A DNA stretch of 22,448 nt from Kingella sp. (in: b-proteobacteria) (GTDB taxonomy: Bacteria > Pseudomonadota > Gammaproteobacteria > Burkholderiales > Neisseriaceae), in the NCBI RefSeq assembly GCF_030527935.1, contig NZ_JAUMZV010000036.1, forward strand, positions 1-22,448. The letters are read 5' to 3'. The notes beneath the pieces are model-generated. The model did not search any database. It was not told the origin of the DNA and saw only the letters and a list, made by a program, of their open reading frames with translations. Shown piece by piece: positions 1-7,457 of the stretch; the stretch's first letter is position 1, and every line of letters begins with the position of its first letter. The position numbers and the translations under genes were made by a program.

Positions 1-101
1 CGCACGAAGTGCGGCTAGTTCGCACGCGCCGAAAAAAGGATGCGCAGTGAGGGAAGTTCGCGCAGCGAACCTGCACGTCGGGGTCGCCTTTCTTTTGCTT
101 T
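1..101. other. Palindrome-rich intergenic DNA at left edge
   Basis: No gene is visible. Two short perfect hairpins are present: CGCACGAAGTGCG at 1-13 and GTTCGCGCAGCGAAC at 56-70. The stretch at about 79-100 (GGGG, then a pyrimidine-rich TTTCTTTTGCTT) is an imperfect inverted match to 266-294, so these two arms bracket the MITE-like element at 102-260. Whatever gene lies to the left is outside the window. Confidence 0.5.
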
Positions 102-260
102 GAACCTGTATTCATTGTCCGCACGAATAGATTTTGCGTCATAAAAGCATGGATACAAGGCGCAAAGCGCAGCAAGGTTGGACACCTTGCGAGCATTTGC
201 AACGCCGTAGCCATGTTTTTAGGACGTGAAAGCTATCGTGTGGATGATGAATGCAGGTCC
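102..260. repeat. MITE-like repeat, copy 1 (decayed ends)
   Basis: This 159-bp stretch is a second copy of the element at 14081-14240. It shares the GAACCTGTATTCA start and the central block with GCAAGGTTGGACACCTTGC, a 7-bp stem with a 5-base loop. It also shares the AACGC..GTAGCC segment and the tail ending in a degenerate TGAATGCAGGTC. The terminal inverted repeats are imperfect here and no target duplication is evident, so this copy looks older than the one at 14081. It has no coding capacity, which fits a non-autonomous element. Confidence 0.7.
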
Positions 261-666
261 ACACTTTGGCGAAGCAAAGAAAAGTAAGTGCCCCGCTGGC
301 ATAAGACGCATGGTTAAAGTTAATCGGCTGTTTACCACAAAGCGCAAACCCTTTTCAGGCTGCCTTAGATGTTTACCAAGTTTCAGGCTGCCCATCTTGT
401 AATTTCACAAAACAAAATCCAATCGTTTCAGCAAAATTCATTCGCCATTCCATATTTTTCGCCCCTGCTTTTTTGCTCATTATCACCACCGTTCTCTATA
501 AAAACAAAGCATTGCAATCAAATACCCCACCACAACGCCCATTTAAATTTAGTAAACACAGTCTAACAAACATTAACAAACCATCTTGACAGACTACATG
601 TAACTACAATAAATTACCCCGCACGGCATCCCGCCGTCTCAACCACACCAAAAAAGAAAACAAACC
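261..666. other. Non-coding leader upstream of lutA
   Basis: There is no convincing gene in this roughly 400-bp stretch. It starts with the right arm of the bracket around the MITE (about 266-294). A perfect DUS lies at 354-365, and a one-mismatch DUS (TTCAGGCTGCCC) lies just after it near 387. A short open frame at 369-566 begins inside the DUS cluster and is compositionally unlike the neighbouring genes, so I do not call it. The AT-rich stretch from about 420 to 620 leads into the likely lut promoter. Confidence 0.5.
586..615 (+). promoter_or_regulatory. Putative sigma-70 promoter of the lut genes
   Basis: A perfect -35 hexamer TTGACA lies at 586-591. It is followed 18 bp later by TAAATT (610-615), which matches the -10 consensus at four of six positions. 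The better -10 match TACAAT (605-610) would leave only a 13-bp spacer. The palindromic ACATGT core sits in the spacer. The site is about 50 bp upstream of the lutA ATG. No recognisable operator for a lactate regulator was found. Confidence 0.35.
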
Positions 667-1422
667 ATGAACACAAACACCACCTATCCGCGCGATGTCT
701 ATTTCTTTGGCACGTGCATCTTAGATATGTTTATGCCCCAAGCAGGCATGGATGCCATGACGCTGCTGGAATCCCTGGGCATCAACGTGCATTTCCCCAT
801 GGAACAAAGCTGCTGTGGGCAGCCCGCTTATTCGTCTGGGCACGAAAAAGAAGCCTTTGCCGTTGCCAAAGCGCAGTTGGATTTATTCCCCGAAGATTGG
901 CCCATTGTGGTGCCATCGGGCTCATGCGGCGGCATGATGAAGCTGCATTGGCCCAGCCTGTTTGCGGGCAGCGAATACGAAGAACGCGCCAACGAGCTTG
1001 CCAGCCGCGTGGTGGAGTTCACCCACTTTCTGCTCAACATCGGCTATCAGCCCGAAGACACAGGCGCGCCGATTAAGGTTGCCGTGCACACATCCTGCAC
1101 CGCCCGCCGCGAAATGGGCGTGCATTTAACAGGCTGGAAGCTAATAGACAGCCTGAAAAACGTAGAGCGCGTGGTGCACGACCACGAAAACGAATGTTGC
1201 GGCTTTGGCGGCACATTCTCGGTGAAGCATTCCGATATTTCAGGCGCAATGGTGAGCGACAAAGTGGCCGCGCTCAAAGAAACCGAAGCGGTGGAAATTG
1301 TGAGCGCAGACGCGGGCTGCATGATGAACATCGGTGGCAAAATTGAAAAAGACGAACCCAATATGCCGCGCCCCAAACACATCGCCACCTTTCTGCTGGA
1401 ACGCACGGGGGGCAAAGCATGA
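667..1422 (+). CDS. lutA: Lactate utilization protein LutA (Fe-S oxidoreductase subunit)
   Basis: This 251-residue protein belongs to the LutA/YkgE family. LutA is a subunit of the cytoplasmic iron-sulfur complex LutABC, which oxidises L-lactate to pyruvate so lactate can be used as a carbon source. The family's duplicated CCG cysteine motif is visible as SCCGQPAY (residues 48-55) and ECCGFGGTF (176-184). Further cysteines at 87 (GSCGG) and 144 (TSCTARRE) also fit the family. The length is typical. The ATG follows a weak A-rich leader without a strong Shine-Dalgarno sequence. The stop overlaps the lutC start (ATGA), so the two are translationally coupled. A one-mismatch DUS (AGACAGCCTGAA) lies within the gene near 1148 and encodes DSLKN. 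Confidence 0.93.
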   Translation: MNTNTTYPRDVYFFGTCILDMFMPQAGMDAMTLLESLGINVHFPMEQSCCGQPAYSSGHEKEAFAVAKAQLDLFPEDWPIVVPSGSCGGMMKLHWPSLFAGSEYEERANELASRVVEFTHFLLNIGYQPEDTGAPIKVAVHTSCTARREMGVHLTGWKLIDSLKNVERVVHDHENECCGFGGTFSVKHSDISGAMVSDKVAALKETEAVEIVSADAGCMMNIGGKIEKDEPNMPRPKHIATFLLERTGGKA

Positions 1423-2111
1423 GCGCGCGCGAGAATATTTTAGCCAAGCTGCGTCAAGCCAACGCCTATCCGATGGCAGAGCCGCAAACCCATGATTATT
1501 ACCAAGAAATGTCGCCCACATGGGACAACGAAGTGGCACGCCTGAAACATTGGGCAAAAACCATGCGCGCGGTGAAAACCGAGATTTGTTGGGTGCGCGA
1601 ACACGATTGGGAAAACACGCTGGTGCAAGTGGCGCAGCAAAAAGGGCTACGCAATATGCTGTTGTCGCCACAAACCGCGCACGGCAAACGCGCCGAAACG
1701 GCGTTGGCGCAGGCAGGTTTCGCCACGCGCGGCTTTGAGCAAAAAATTGACGATTGGAAAGACGATTTTTTTGCCAACGTGGACGCGGGCTTTACCACAT
1801 CGCTGTGCGGCATCACGCACACGGGCACGGTGATGCTGGTTTCATCGCCCGAAGAACCGCGCAGCCAAAGCCTTGTGCCGCCTGTGCATTTTTGCTTGTT
1901 TGACACGCGCAAGCTGTACGACACGTTCTACGCCGCGCTCACGGGCGAAAATCTGGTGGACGATATGCCCACCAACATTATCCTGATTTCAGGGCCGTCC
2001 AAAACCGCCGATATTCAATTAACGCTGGCGTTTGGCGCACACGGGCCGCGCGATTTGGTGGTGCTGGCGGTGTTGCCTGAGCATATTGCCGTGAGCGATT
2101 TGGCAGAATAG
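1419..2111 (+). CDS. lutC: Lactate utilization protein LutC (LUD domain)
   Basis: This 230-residue protein has a C-terminal LUD (DUF162) domain as in LutC/YkgG, the subunit of the lactate oxidation complex without cysteine clusters. Diagnostic stretches are SLCGITHTGTVML (residues 128-140), LVPPVHFCLF (152-161) and ISGPSKTADIQ followed by GAHGP (190-210). The gene overlaps lutA by four bases, and its position directly after lutA gives the A-C-B order. A repeat element (2124-2247) begins 13 bp after its stop codon. Downstream transcription into lutB must therefore cross that element, or lutB uses another promoter. Confidence 0.93.
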   Translation: MSARENILAKLRQANAYPMAEPQTHDYYQEMSPTWDNEVARLKHWAKTMRAVKTEICWVREHDWENTLVQVAQQKGLRNMLLSPQTAHGKRAETALAQAGFATRGFEQKIDDWKDDFFANVDAGFTTSLCGITHTGTVMLVSSPEEPRSQSLVPPVHFCLFDTRKLYDTFYAALTGENLVDDMPTNIILISGPSKTADIQLTLAFGAHGPRDLVVLAVLPEHIAVSDLAE

Positions 2112-2123
2112 TCTTAACCGCAA

Positions 2124-2247
2124 AGGCAGCCTTGCCCCTTTGTCCAAATCTTTGATTTGGGTATTAAGTAAGCATCTAAATCTATGATTTAGCTATGCGA
2201 ACTTATGCAAAGCTCAGGGGTATGCCGCAGCGCAACGCGCAAGGTTG
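2124..2247. repeat. 124-bp structured repeat, copy 1 (inverted relative to 12371-12494)
   Basis: The reverse complement of this segment matches 12371-12494 at 121 of 124 positions by direct alignment, without gaps. It holds two near-adjacent palindromes: CCAAATCTTTGATTTGG (2144-2160) and CTAAATCTATGATTTAG (2176-2192). Its ends are imperfect inverted repeats of about 11 bp, CAGCCTTGCCC against GCGCAAGGTTG. No open frame is present, which fits a MITE or structured intergenic repeat. It sits between lutC and lutB. Confidence 0.8.
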
Positions 2248-2267
2248 AAAATGACGTAAATCATGTT

Positions 2268-2337
2268 TTCAGGCTGCCTAATCCGCACAGCAAAGGCAGC
2301 CTGAAAACAGCAAAAACACTCTTTCAGGCTGCCTAAT
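2268..2337. repeat. Cluster of three DUS copies between lutC and lutB
   Basis: Three perfect kingDUS copies lie within about 70 bp: one as TTCAGGCTGCCT near 2268, one as AGGCAGCCTGAA near 2295 and one as TTCAGGCTGCCT near 2325. The second and third form an inverted pair that could fold into a stem of about 13 bp. They lie just upstream of lutB, so they could attenuate read-through from lutAC. There is no long T-run after the stem, so termination is uncertain. Confidence 0.6.
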
Positions 2338-2369
2338 CCAGCCACACAATCATTCAGAAAGATAAAAAC

Positions 2370-3815
2370 ATGACCACACAAACCGTCCACTTCCACCCCC
2401 GCCCCGAAACCTTCAAGCAAAACACGCAAGCCGCGCTAGCAGATAAACCGCTGCGCAAAAGCCTGCGCACCGCCATGGATATGCTGATGACCAAGCGCAA
2501 AATGGTGTTGTCAGACGAAGAAGAATTGCAAATGCTGCGCACGCTGTGCGAGCACGTTCGCCAACACGCGCTGTCCAAATTGCCCGATTTGCTGGTGCAG
2601 CTGGAAGACAATTTAACCCGCCTTGGCGTGCGCGTGCATTGGGCAGAAACCGTTGAAGAAGCGCAACAAATCATCTACGGCATCATGGAAACGCACAAAG
2701 CCAAGCTGATGGTGAAAGGCAAATCTATGGTGAGCGAAGAAATTGAGCTAAACCACCATTTAGAAAGCAAAGGCATGCGCGCGGTGGAAAGCGATTTGGG
2801 CGAATTTATCGTGCAAATGGCCGGCGAAAAGCCCACCCATATCGTGATGCCCGCCATTCACAAAACCAAAGAGCAAGTGAGCCAGCTTTTCCACGACAAC
2901 CTTGGCACAGAATTAACAGACGATGTGGACAAGCTCACAGGCTTTGCCCGCCAAGCCATGCGCGATATTTATCGCACGGCAGACGTGGGATTGAGTGGCG
3001 TAAACTTTGCCGTAGCCGAAACAGGCACGCTGTGCTTAGTGGAAAACGAAGGCAACGGCCGCCTGTCCACCACCGTGCCACCCGTGCACATCGCCATCAC
3101 AGGCATTGAAAAAGTGGTCGCCAAGCTCACCGATGTTGTGCCGCTATACAGCCAACTGCCGCGCACCGCGATTGGGCAAAACATCACCACCTATTTCAAC
3201 ATGATTACCGGCCCGCGCCGCTGCGAAGAGCTAGACGGCCCGCAAGAAATGCACCTTGTACTGCTGGACAATGGGCGCACGCAAGCCTACGGCGAAGAGC
3301 AAATGCGCCGCACCCTGCAATGTATCCGCTGCGGCGCGTGCATGAACCATTGCCCCGTTTACACCCGCGTGGGCGGCGCAGCCTACGGCACGACTTACCC
3401 CGGCCCAATCGGCGAGATTATCTCGCCGCACCTAATGGGCTTGGAAAAAACGCGCGATTTGCCCACCGCCTGCACCATGTGCGGCGCGTGCGTGGAAGTT
3501 TGTCCCGTGAAAATCCCAATTACCGAGCAAATGCAACGCCTGCGCCAAGAAGCGCAACGCTCGCCTGCCGAGCAAGTGGCGTATCCGATTAAAGGGCAAG
3601 GCGCGTCATACAGCACGGGCGAGAGCATGGCTTGGCGCGTGTTTAGCGGCTCGTTTGGCAAGATTAAAGCGTATCGCACGCTCGGCTGGGCCGCCACCAC
3701 CTTCCGCGCGCTCACCCCGCCGTGGCAGCTTGGCTGGACAAAAAACCACGCGCCGATGCGCCCTGCGGCGAAAACGCTGCATCAGATGATGCAAGAGAAG
3801 AATAAGAATAAATAG
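2370..3815 (+). CDS. lutB: Lactate utilization iron-sulfur protein LutB
   Basis: This 481-residue protein is the LutB/YkgF subunit of the L-lactate oxidation complex. Residues 60-300 form the LUD-type domain, with the signature VNFAVAETGTLCLVENEGNGR (211-231) and TTVPPVHIAITGIEK (234-248). Two ferredoxin-like 4Fe-4S motifs follow: CIRCGACMNHCP (C318, C321, C324, C328) and CTMCGACVEVCP (C368, C371, C374, C378). A C-terminal tail of about 100 residues completes the family architecture. Length is normal. It lies 258 bp downstream of lutC, unusually far for this operon, and the gap is filled by a 124-bp repeat and three DUS. The ATG is preceded by AGAAAGATAAAAAC, a weak ribosome site. Confidence 0.95.
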   Translation: MTTQTVHFHPRPETFKQNTQAALADKPLRKSLRTAMDMLMTKRKMVLSDEEELQMLRTLCEHVRQHALSKLPDLLVQLEDNLTRLGVRVHWAETVEEAQQIIYGIMETHKAKLMVKGKSMVSEEIELNHHLESKGMRAVESDLGEFIVQMAGEKPTHIVMPAIHKTKEQVSQLFHDNLGTELTDDVDKLTGFARQAMRDIYRTADVGLSGVNFAVAETGTLCLVENEGNGRLSTTVPPVHIAITGIEKVVAKLTDVVPLYSQLPRTAIGQNITTYFNMITGPRRCEELDGPQEMHLVLLDNGRTQAYGEEQMRRTLQCIRCGACMNHCPVYTRVGGAAYGTTYPGPIGEIISPHLMGLEKTRDLPTACTMCGACVEVCPVKIPITEQMQRLRQEAQRSPAEQVAYPIKGQGASYSTGESMAWRVFSGSFGKIKAYRTLGWAATTFRALTPPWQLGWTKNHAPMRPAAKTLHQMMQEKNKNK

Positions 3816-3831
3816 CTGGACTTGATGAGAT

Positions 3832-3873
3832 AGGCAGCCTGAAACGGTATTGGTGCGGTTTCAGGCTGCCTTT
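3832..3873 (+). terminator. Inverted DUS pair, probable lut terminator
   Basis: AGGCAGCCTGAAAC (3832-3845) and its exact reverse complement (3858-3871) are separated by 12 bases and followed by TTTGTGTTTT. The stem of 14 bp begins 16 bp after the lutB stop. Inverted DUS pairs downstream of genes are well known to act as rho-independent terminators in Neisseriaceae. The T-rich tail on the + strand supports that role here. Confidence 0.75.
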
Positions 3874-4323
3874 GTGTTTTGGCTTGGCAACTCAGCTTCG
3901 CTACGTGGGCTGCTTGAAATGTAGAGTGGGCAACGAGTTCGTAGGTCGGGCATTGATACCCGACGTTTTTCAAATTTTTCGCTGCTTGTCGGGCATCAAT
4001 ACCCGACCTACGCCACTTACCCACCAGAATGTTCGCGGCAATGGTGGGCGGCAAATTGCGCCGCACTATGGGCGCGGGCGCAATGGTTGGGCAGCCTGAA
4101 ACTGTCCCCGCGCGGGGTGCAGGGGCTTGCCCTGCTCGCGGTAGGCGGCGAAATGCCTGCTCTGGCAAAAAATAGGCAGCCTGAAAACAAGCGAAGCAGA
4201 TTTTAGCAAAGCGAAAACAGCATGGAAAAACGGTTTTCAGGCTGCCGCCAATCACCAAAGGCAGCCTGAAATGGAATGGCAACGGCTCATGAAACTGGGC
4301 TACGCTTATTGGCGCACTATTGA
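3874..4323. other. Repeat-filled intergenic region between lutB and glnE
   Basis: No gene is supported in this stretch. It contains the nested palindrome element at 3940-4012 and a DUS variant GGGCAGCCTGAA near 4090. A perfect DUS lies near 4172, with a matching near-DUS about 65 bp later (TTTTCAGGCTGCC near 4234) that could pair across a large loop. Another perfect DUS lies near 4259. Long open frames here on either strand run through the repeats and show peptides such as FQAAH that are simply translated DUS. Confidence 0.6.
3940..4012. repeat. Nested-palindrome REP-like element, copy A
   Basis: Each end carries the arm GTAGGTCGGGCATTGATACC or its inverse. Each arm is itself nearly palindromic (GTCGGG..ATTGAT..CCCGAC), and the right arm is the reverse complement of the left. 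The whole unit can therefore fold either as two separate hairpins or as one long stem. The spacer is about 25 bp. Two related copies lie at 10077-10167 and 12264-12354; this copy has an A-for-G change in the arms (ATACCC in place of ATGCCC) and a shorter spacer. Confidence 0.8.
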
Positions 4324-4324
4324 C

Positions 4325-4360
4325 GCAGCCTGAAACGCCCCATCATTCGTTTCAGGCTGC
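4325..4360 (-). terminator. Inverted DUS-like pair downstream of glnE
   Basis: GCAGCCTGAAACG (4325-4337) and its exact complement CGTTTCAGGCTGC (4348-4360) form a 13-bp stem with a 10-base loop, 20 bp beyond the glnE stop on the minus strand. The + strand right arm is a perfect DUS, while the left arm has one mismatch (ACGCAGCCTGAA). There is no U-run in the glnE direction, so terminator activity for glnE is plausible but not certain. Confidence 0.5.
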
Positions 4361-4379
4361 CTTTGTTGTGCTGATGGCA

Positions 4380-7046
4380 TCACGCGCCAAACACCGTTGC
4401 CCACAAATCTTTCACCGCTTGATAATCCGCCAGCAGGGTTTTATCCACAGCAACGCGGGCGATGTCGCGCAGTTTTTTGTTGTGTTGGATTTGGCGATAG
4501 CGGCGGTAGGCGTTTTGGGCGGCGCTGGCTTGCTCGGCGGGGATAAAGCCGCGCTGCGCTGCCATGCCCAATAGGGCGATGTTGCCGTAGTTTTCTAGCA
4601 GCTCGGGGGCTTCATGGCTGTGGGCAAGCACAAGGTATTGGACGATAAATTCTACGTCCACCACGCCGCCGCGTGCGTATTTGACGTTTTCATCATCGGC
4701 GGGGTGGGTGGCGGTGATTTTGTGGCGCATGGCGATGATGTCGGTTTTCAGGCTGCCTATGTTGCGCGGTTGGGCGATGATTTGGCGGCGCAGTTGTTCA
4801 AATTGCGCGCCAAGCGTTGCGCTGCCGCAGATATAGCGGGCACGGGTGAGCGATTGGTGTTCCCATGTCCATGCGTTTTGTTGTTGGTATTGGGTGTAGG
4901 CGGCAAGGCTGTGGACGAGGAAGCCGCTGTCGCCGTTGGGGCGCAGGCGTAGGTCTAGCTCGTATAGGCTGCCTGCGCCTGTGCTGCTGGATAACCATGT
5001 GGATAGGCGGCGGGCGAGTTTGATGTAGCATTCGGCGGCTTCGGGGTGGGGGTCGTTATAGAGATAAACAAGGTCTAAATCGGATGTGTAGCCGAGTTCT
5101 TTGCCGCCGAGTTTGCCGTAGCCGATGATGATGAATTGCGGGTCGGGGCGGTGGATTTTGGGGATGCTGTGCCATGCGTGGTGCAGGGTTTGGCGTAGGA
5201 TGATGTCGGCAAGCAGCGAAAGCTCATCGCTTAGGGCTTCTACTGTCCACTTGCCTGCTAGGTCTTGCACCAATAGGCGGAAGGTTTGCGCGTGTTGGAA
5301 GCGGCGCAGGGTGTCCATTTTGCTTTCGATATCGTCTTGGGCGTTTAGGCAGCCTGAAAGTTCGTTTTCTAACGCTGTCCAATCCAAAGGTTGCATAAGC
5401 TGGGCGGATAGAAGTTCGTCTAGCAAAATGGGGTGTTGGCGCAGGTATTCGGCTGCCCACGCGCTTTGCGACATCAGCTCGGCGATTTGGTTGAGCGCGG
5501 CGGGGTATTGTTGCAAAAAGGCGAGATAGGCAGAGCGGCGGCTGATGGTGTCTAGAAAATCCAGCAGGCGCAGCAGAGTGGCATCGGGGTTGGGGCGATG
5601 GGCGGCGGCTTCTATCATGCGGGGGACGATGGCATCAAAGCGCGGCTGGACGTGGGCGGAGAGTTGGCGGTATTTGCTGGCTTGGCGGATGTGGGCAAGG
5701 CGTTGGGCGATGTGGGGGCTGTCGGCGTAGCCCAGTTTGGCTAACTCGGTTTCAGGCTGCCTATTGGGGTCGGCGGCGTTGTCCCATAGCTCGGCGAGTG
5801 GGTGCGGGGCTTCGTTGTTGGCGTGTTCGGGCTCATTGAGAATTTGGTTGAATTGTTGGTTTACAAAATCGCGGTGCGTTTTCAGGCTGCCTAAAAAGGC
5901 GGGGTAATCGGTAAAGCCCATGCTGATGGCAAGCTGGGTTTGTTGCTCGGGGCTGTCGGGCAGGGTTTGGGTTTGCTGGTCGTCCCAATATTGCAGGCGG
6001 TGTTCTACGTTGCGCAGGAAGCGGTAGGCGGCGAGCAGTTGGGCAACGGTGTCGGGCGGCAAAATGCCGATTTCGCCGAGTTTCGCCAGCGTGGCTTGCG
6101 TGCCTTTGAGTTGCAGGCTGCGGTTTTGCCCGCCACGTATCATTTGGAAGATTTGGGCGATAAATTCCACTTCGCGGATGCCGCCCGCGCCGAGTTTGAT
6201 GTTGTGTTCCATGCCGCGCTTTTGCACTTCTTGGCGGATTTGGCGATGCAGCTCGCGCATGGCGTGATAAGCGTTGTAGTCCAAATATTTGCGGAACACA
6301 AAGGGGCGCACCAGCGCGGCGATGTCGTTGGCATGGGGCGTTACCACGCGGGCTTTGCACCATGCGTAGCGTTCCCATTCGCGCCCTTGGGTAATCAGAT
6401 ATTGTTCCAGCGCGGTTTCGCTCGCCACCAATGCGCCGCTGTCGCCATCGGGGCGCAGCCGCATATCCACGCGGAACACTTGCCCATCGGCGGTGTGGTC
6501 GTTGAGCAAGGCGATGAGTTTTTGCCCCACTTTGGTAAAAAATTCTTGGTTGCTGCGCGCGCGTTTGCCGTTGGTGTCGCCGCTTTCGGGGTAGGTGAAA
6601 ATCAAATCTATATCGGAAGAAACGTTGAGTTCATCGCCGCCTGCCTTGCCCATGGCAATCACGGTTAAATGCTGCGCCGCGCCTGTGTGCCGCCCAATGG
6701 GCGTGCCGTATAGGGCTTGATAGTGGGCGTGGGCGTAGCCCAGCGCGGTGTTGATGGCGAAATCGGCAAACTGGGTGATGGTGTGGGTTACTTCGTCTAG
6801 CGTGGATTGGCGGGCAAGGTCGCGCGTGATGATGTGGGCGAGCACATGGCGACGCAGAATGCGAAGCTGGCGGGCGATTTCGGCTTCGTTGCCATCGGCT
6901 TGCAGCTGCTGCCAGTTTGCGAATTGGGCGTAGTCAGCGGGCGTGAGCGGGCGCGGTAGCCATTGGGCGAGCAGAGCGAGATTGAGCGTTTGATTGGCGA
7001 GTTGGCGTTGCAGCCAGAGCGAGAAGGGGGCGGCGGTTTGGAGCAT
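4380..7046 (-). CDS. glnE: Bifunctional glutamine synthetase adenylyltransferase/adenylyl-removing enzyme
   Basis: GlnE adds AMP to, and removes it from, glutamine synthetase in response to PII signalling, tuning ammonia assimilation. With the start at 7046 the product has 888 residues, near the family length. Both nucleotidyltransferase domains are visible. The N-terminal adenylyl-removing domain has GKAGGDELNVSSDIDLIF (about residues 134-150) and the LRPDGDSGAL motif. The C-terminal adenylyltransferase domain has GYGKLGGKELGYTSDLDLVY (about 642-661) and LRLRPNGDSGF. The frame stays open 54 codons further upstream, but that part is translated DUS and repeat DNA (SGCL, GCLK) and is not family-like. 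Four perfect DUS lie inside the gene (near 4747, 5346, 5750 and 5880). They encode variable peptides such as GSLKT, QPETE and SGCLNAQ. Confidence 0.95.
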   Translation of the reverse strand: MLQTAAPFSLWLQRQLANQTLNLALLAQWLPRPLTPADYAQFANWQQLQADGNEAEIARQLRILRRHVLAHIITRDLARQSTLDEVTHTITQFADFAINTALGYAHAHYQALYGTPIGRHTGAAQHLTVIAMGKAGGDELNVSSDIDLIFTYPESGDTNGKRARSNQEFFTKVGQKLIALLNDHTADGQVFRVDMRLRPDGDSGALVASETALEQYLITQGREWERYAWCKARVVTPHANDIAALVRPFVFRKYLDYNAYHAMRELHRQIRQEVQKRGMEHNIKLGAGGIREVEFIAQIFQMIRGGQNRSLQLKGTQATLAKLGEIGILPPDTVAQLLAAYRFLRNVEHRLQYWDDQQTQTLPDSPEQQTQLAISMGFTDYPAFLGSLKTHRDFVNQQFNQILNEPEHANNEAPHPLAELWDNAADPNRQPETELAKLGYADSPHIAQRLAHIRQASKYRQLSAHVQPRFDAIVPRMIEAAAHRPNPDATLLRLLDFLDTISRRSAYLAFLQQYPAALNQIAELMSQSAWAAEYLRQHPILLDELLSAQLMQPLDWTALENELSGCLNAQDDIESKMDTLRRFQHAQTFRLLVQDLAGKWTVEALSDELSLLADIILRQTLHHAWHSIPKIHRPDPQFIIIGYGKLGGKELGYTSDLDLVYLYNDPHPEAAECYIKLARRLSTWLSSSTGAGSLYELDLRLRPNGDSGFLVHSLAAYTQYQQQNAWTWEHQSLTRARYICGSATLGAQFEQLRRQIIAQPRNIGSLKTDIIAMRHKITATHPADDENVKYARGGVVDVEFIVQYLVLAHSHEAPELLENYGNIALLGMAAQRGFIPAEQASAAQNAYRRYRQIQHNKKLRDIARVAVDKTLLADYQAVKDLWATVFGA

Positions 7047-7457
7047 GGTGGTTTTAGGCGGACTGGGGAATGAGGGGAATTGGATTTTAGCAGGTTCGCG
7101 GTGGTTTTTTGGGCGGGGTGGTGAGGGTGTTTTCAGGCAGCCTTGTGATGTAAACCATAGGCAGCCTGAAACCTTTGCAAAACCTAAAACAAAACAAGAA
7201 ATGGTCAATTCTCCATCATTCCCGCCTGCGCGGGAATGACGGCATTTCTTATTTTTTCAGGCTGCCTCAGGGGTTTTACAAAGGTTTCAGCCTGAAAATG
7301 GGAAAACCGTTTGCGGTAGCGCGAAGTGATTTTGTTGGATGGATTGTATTTCAGGCTGCCTCAACGACTTCACAAAAGTTTTCAGGCTGTCCCATCATCC
7401 AAGGCAGCCTGAAAACGTTAAAATGCCACCTAAATTGTGCCCATCCCCAGCCCCGCC
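7047..7457. other. Divergent intergenic region between glnE and aat, rich in DUS
   Basis: No gene is seen. It holds perfect DUS copies at 7159-7170, 7257-7268, 7350-7361 and 7402-7413. Decayed copies lie near 7131 (TTCAGGCAGCCT), 7288 and 7380. A dRS3-like 20-mer lies at 7218-7237. The sequence AAAACCGTTTGCGG near 7304 resembles half of the AACCGTTTGG hairpins found after rarD. Promoters for the two divergent genes should lie here, but I could not identify convincing hexamers. Confidence 0.6.
7218..7237. repeat. Solitary dRS3-like repeat
   Basis: ATTCCCGCCTGCGCGGGAAT matches the neisserial dRS3 pattern ATTCCC-N8-GGGAAT exactly and is followed by GAC. It corresponds to one arm of the dRS3-bounded unit at 22286-22388. 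In Neisseria such sites flank intergenic mosaic elements and are used by some filamentous phages for integration. Here it stands alone. Confidence 0.75.

Noticed and set aside
1..300. Possible tRNA or small RNA gene in the hairpin-rich left edge
   Set aside because: No cloverleaf, TPsiC loop or CCA end could be found. The hairpins are short repeat palindromes.
369..566. 65-codon open frame upstream of lutA
   Set aside because: It starts within the DUS cluster, is rich in Phe, Gln and Ser unlike neighbours, and has no ribosome site or recognisable domain.
3782..4282. 166-codon minus-strand open frame after lutB
   Set aside because: It runs through the nested palindrome and DUS repeats. The shared NVGYQCPTY-type peptide seen here and at other copies is translated repeat, not protein conservation.
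5940..6668. 242-codon open frame on the + strand inside glnE
   Set aside because: It is antisense to the conserved GlnE domains, and its composition is explained by the codon bias of the minus-strand gene.
7047..7208. 54-codon N-terminal extension of glnE
   Set aside because: It translates DUS and dRS3-adjacent DNA, lacks GlnE similarity, and would start inside repeat DNA.
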